Shown piece by piece: positions 5,316 through 5,401 of a stretch of 5,401 nucleotides of DNA. The notes beneath the pieces were generated by a model, which saw only the letters and a list, made by a program, of their open reading frames with translations, made no database searches and was not told where the DNA came from. The position numbers and the translations under genes are program-made. Source of the DNA: Flavobacteriales bacterium UBA7519 (GTDB taxonomy: Bacteria > Bacteroidota > Bacteroidia > Flavobacteriales > Weeksellaceae). The stretch lies in contig DLND01000153.1 in NCBI GenBank assembly GCA_002476905.1, forward strand, positions 1 through 5,401, read 5' to 3'. Each line of letters starts with the position of its first letter. Positions within the stretch are counted from its first letter, which is position 1.

Positions 5316-5343
5316 AACGCTCTGATTTTCAGGGCGTTTTTTT
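5316..5343 (+). terminator. Rho-independent terminator after tRNA-Gln
   Basis: AACGCTCTG (5316-5324) pairs with CAGGGCGTT (5330-5338) over nine positions with one G-T, closing a 5-base ATTTT loop, and is followed by a run of seven T (5337-5343). It ends the tRNA transcript 14 bases downstream of the mature 3' end. Confidence 0.92.
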
Positions 5344-5347
5344 ATTT

Positions 5348-5368
5348 TTGGCGAACCGTTGGCGAACC
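5348..5368. repeat. 10-bp direct repeat beyond the tRNA (TTGGCGAACC twice)
   Basis: TTGGCGAACC stands at 5348-5357 and 5359-5368, separated by one base. The GC-rich units contrast with the AT-rich surroundings. On the - strand a frame that is open from the window edge to a TAA at 5342-5344 crosses them and would end in GSPTVRQK; with only 19 codons visible I do not call it a gene. The repeats could be recombinase arm sites or simply the 3' end of a gene outside the window. Confidence 0.6.
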
Positions 5369-5401
5369 TGTTACTTTTTTTGGATCAAGATCAAAAGTTG
5401 G

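Overview
This window looks like chromosome from a Bacteroidota bacterium, most likely a flavobacterium close to Chryseobacterium. The evidence is the AT-rich composition, the near absence of Shine-Dalgarno sequences, a tRNA promoter matching the Bacteroidota form (TTTG, 19-nt spacer, TAnnTTTG), a short menaquinone-type MenE, a DUF922 secreted protein, and intergenic repeats of a style I associate with flavobacteria. The genus is inferred from protein and repeat character, not from a search.

Left part (1-2461), all on the + strand: the 3' end of an outer-membrane beta-barrel protein, then a small two-gene module that looks like a type II toxin-antitoxin pair (antitoxin first, RelE/ParE-type toxin second, 16-bp overlap), then recF. 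The recF ATG follows the toxin stop codon with no base between them, so this recombination-repair gene appears physically and probably translationally tied to the toxin-antitoxin module. The antitoxin carries the same 12-residue motif twice.

Middle part (2462-3718): a 183-bp gap between the convergent recF and cdd genes is filled by a structured, repeat-like element with nested and mutually exclusive stems; it probably also terminates cdd transcription. Cytidine deaminase (cdd, -) and a secreted DUF922 putative metalloprotease (+) are divergent across 75 bp. The DUF922 gene and arfB meet tail to tail with their last 11 bp overlapping.

Right part (3708-5401): menE (O-succinylbenzoate-CoA ligase, menaquinone synthesis) and arfB (ribosome rescue hydrolase) form a tight - strand pair one base apart. 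menE contains four tandem 8-bp repeats inside its coding frame. A tRNA-Gln(UUG) follows on the + strand with a near-ideal promoter and a strong terminator. After the terminator comes a 10-bp direct repeat at the window edge, in a position where integrated elements are often found next to tRNA genes, but no integrase is visible here.

Most of the window is ordinary core metabolism and repair. The parts worth a second look are the toxin-antitoxin-recF coupling, the duplicated antitoxin motif, the structured 2484-2629 element, and the octamer array inside menE. I see no convincing evidence of a wholly new system.
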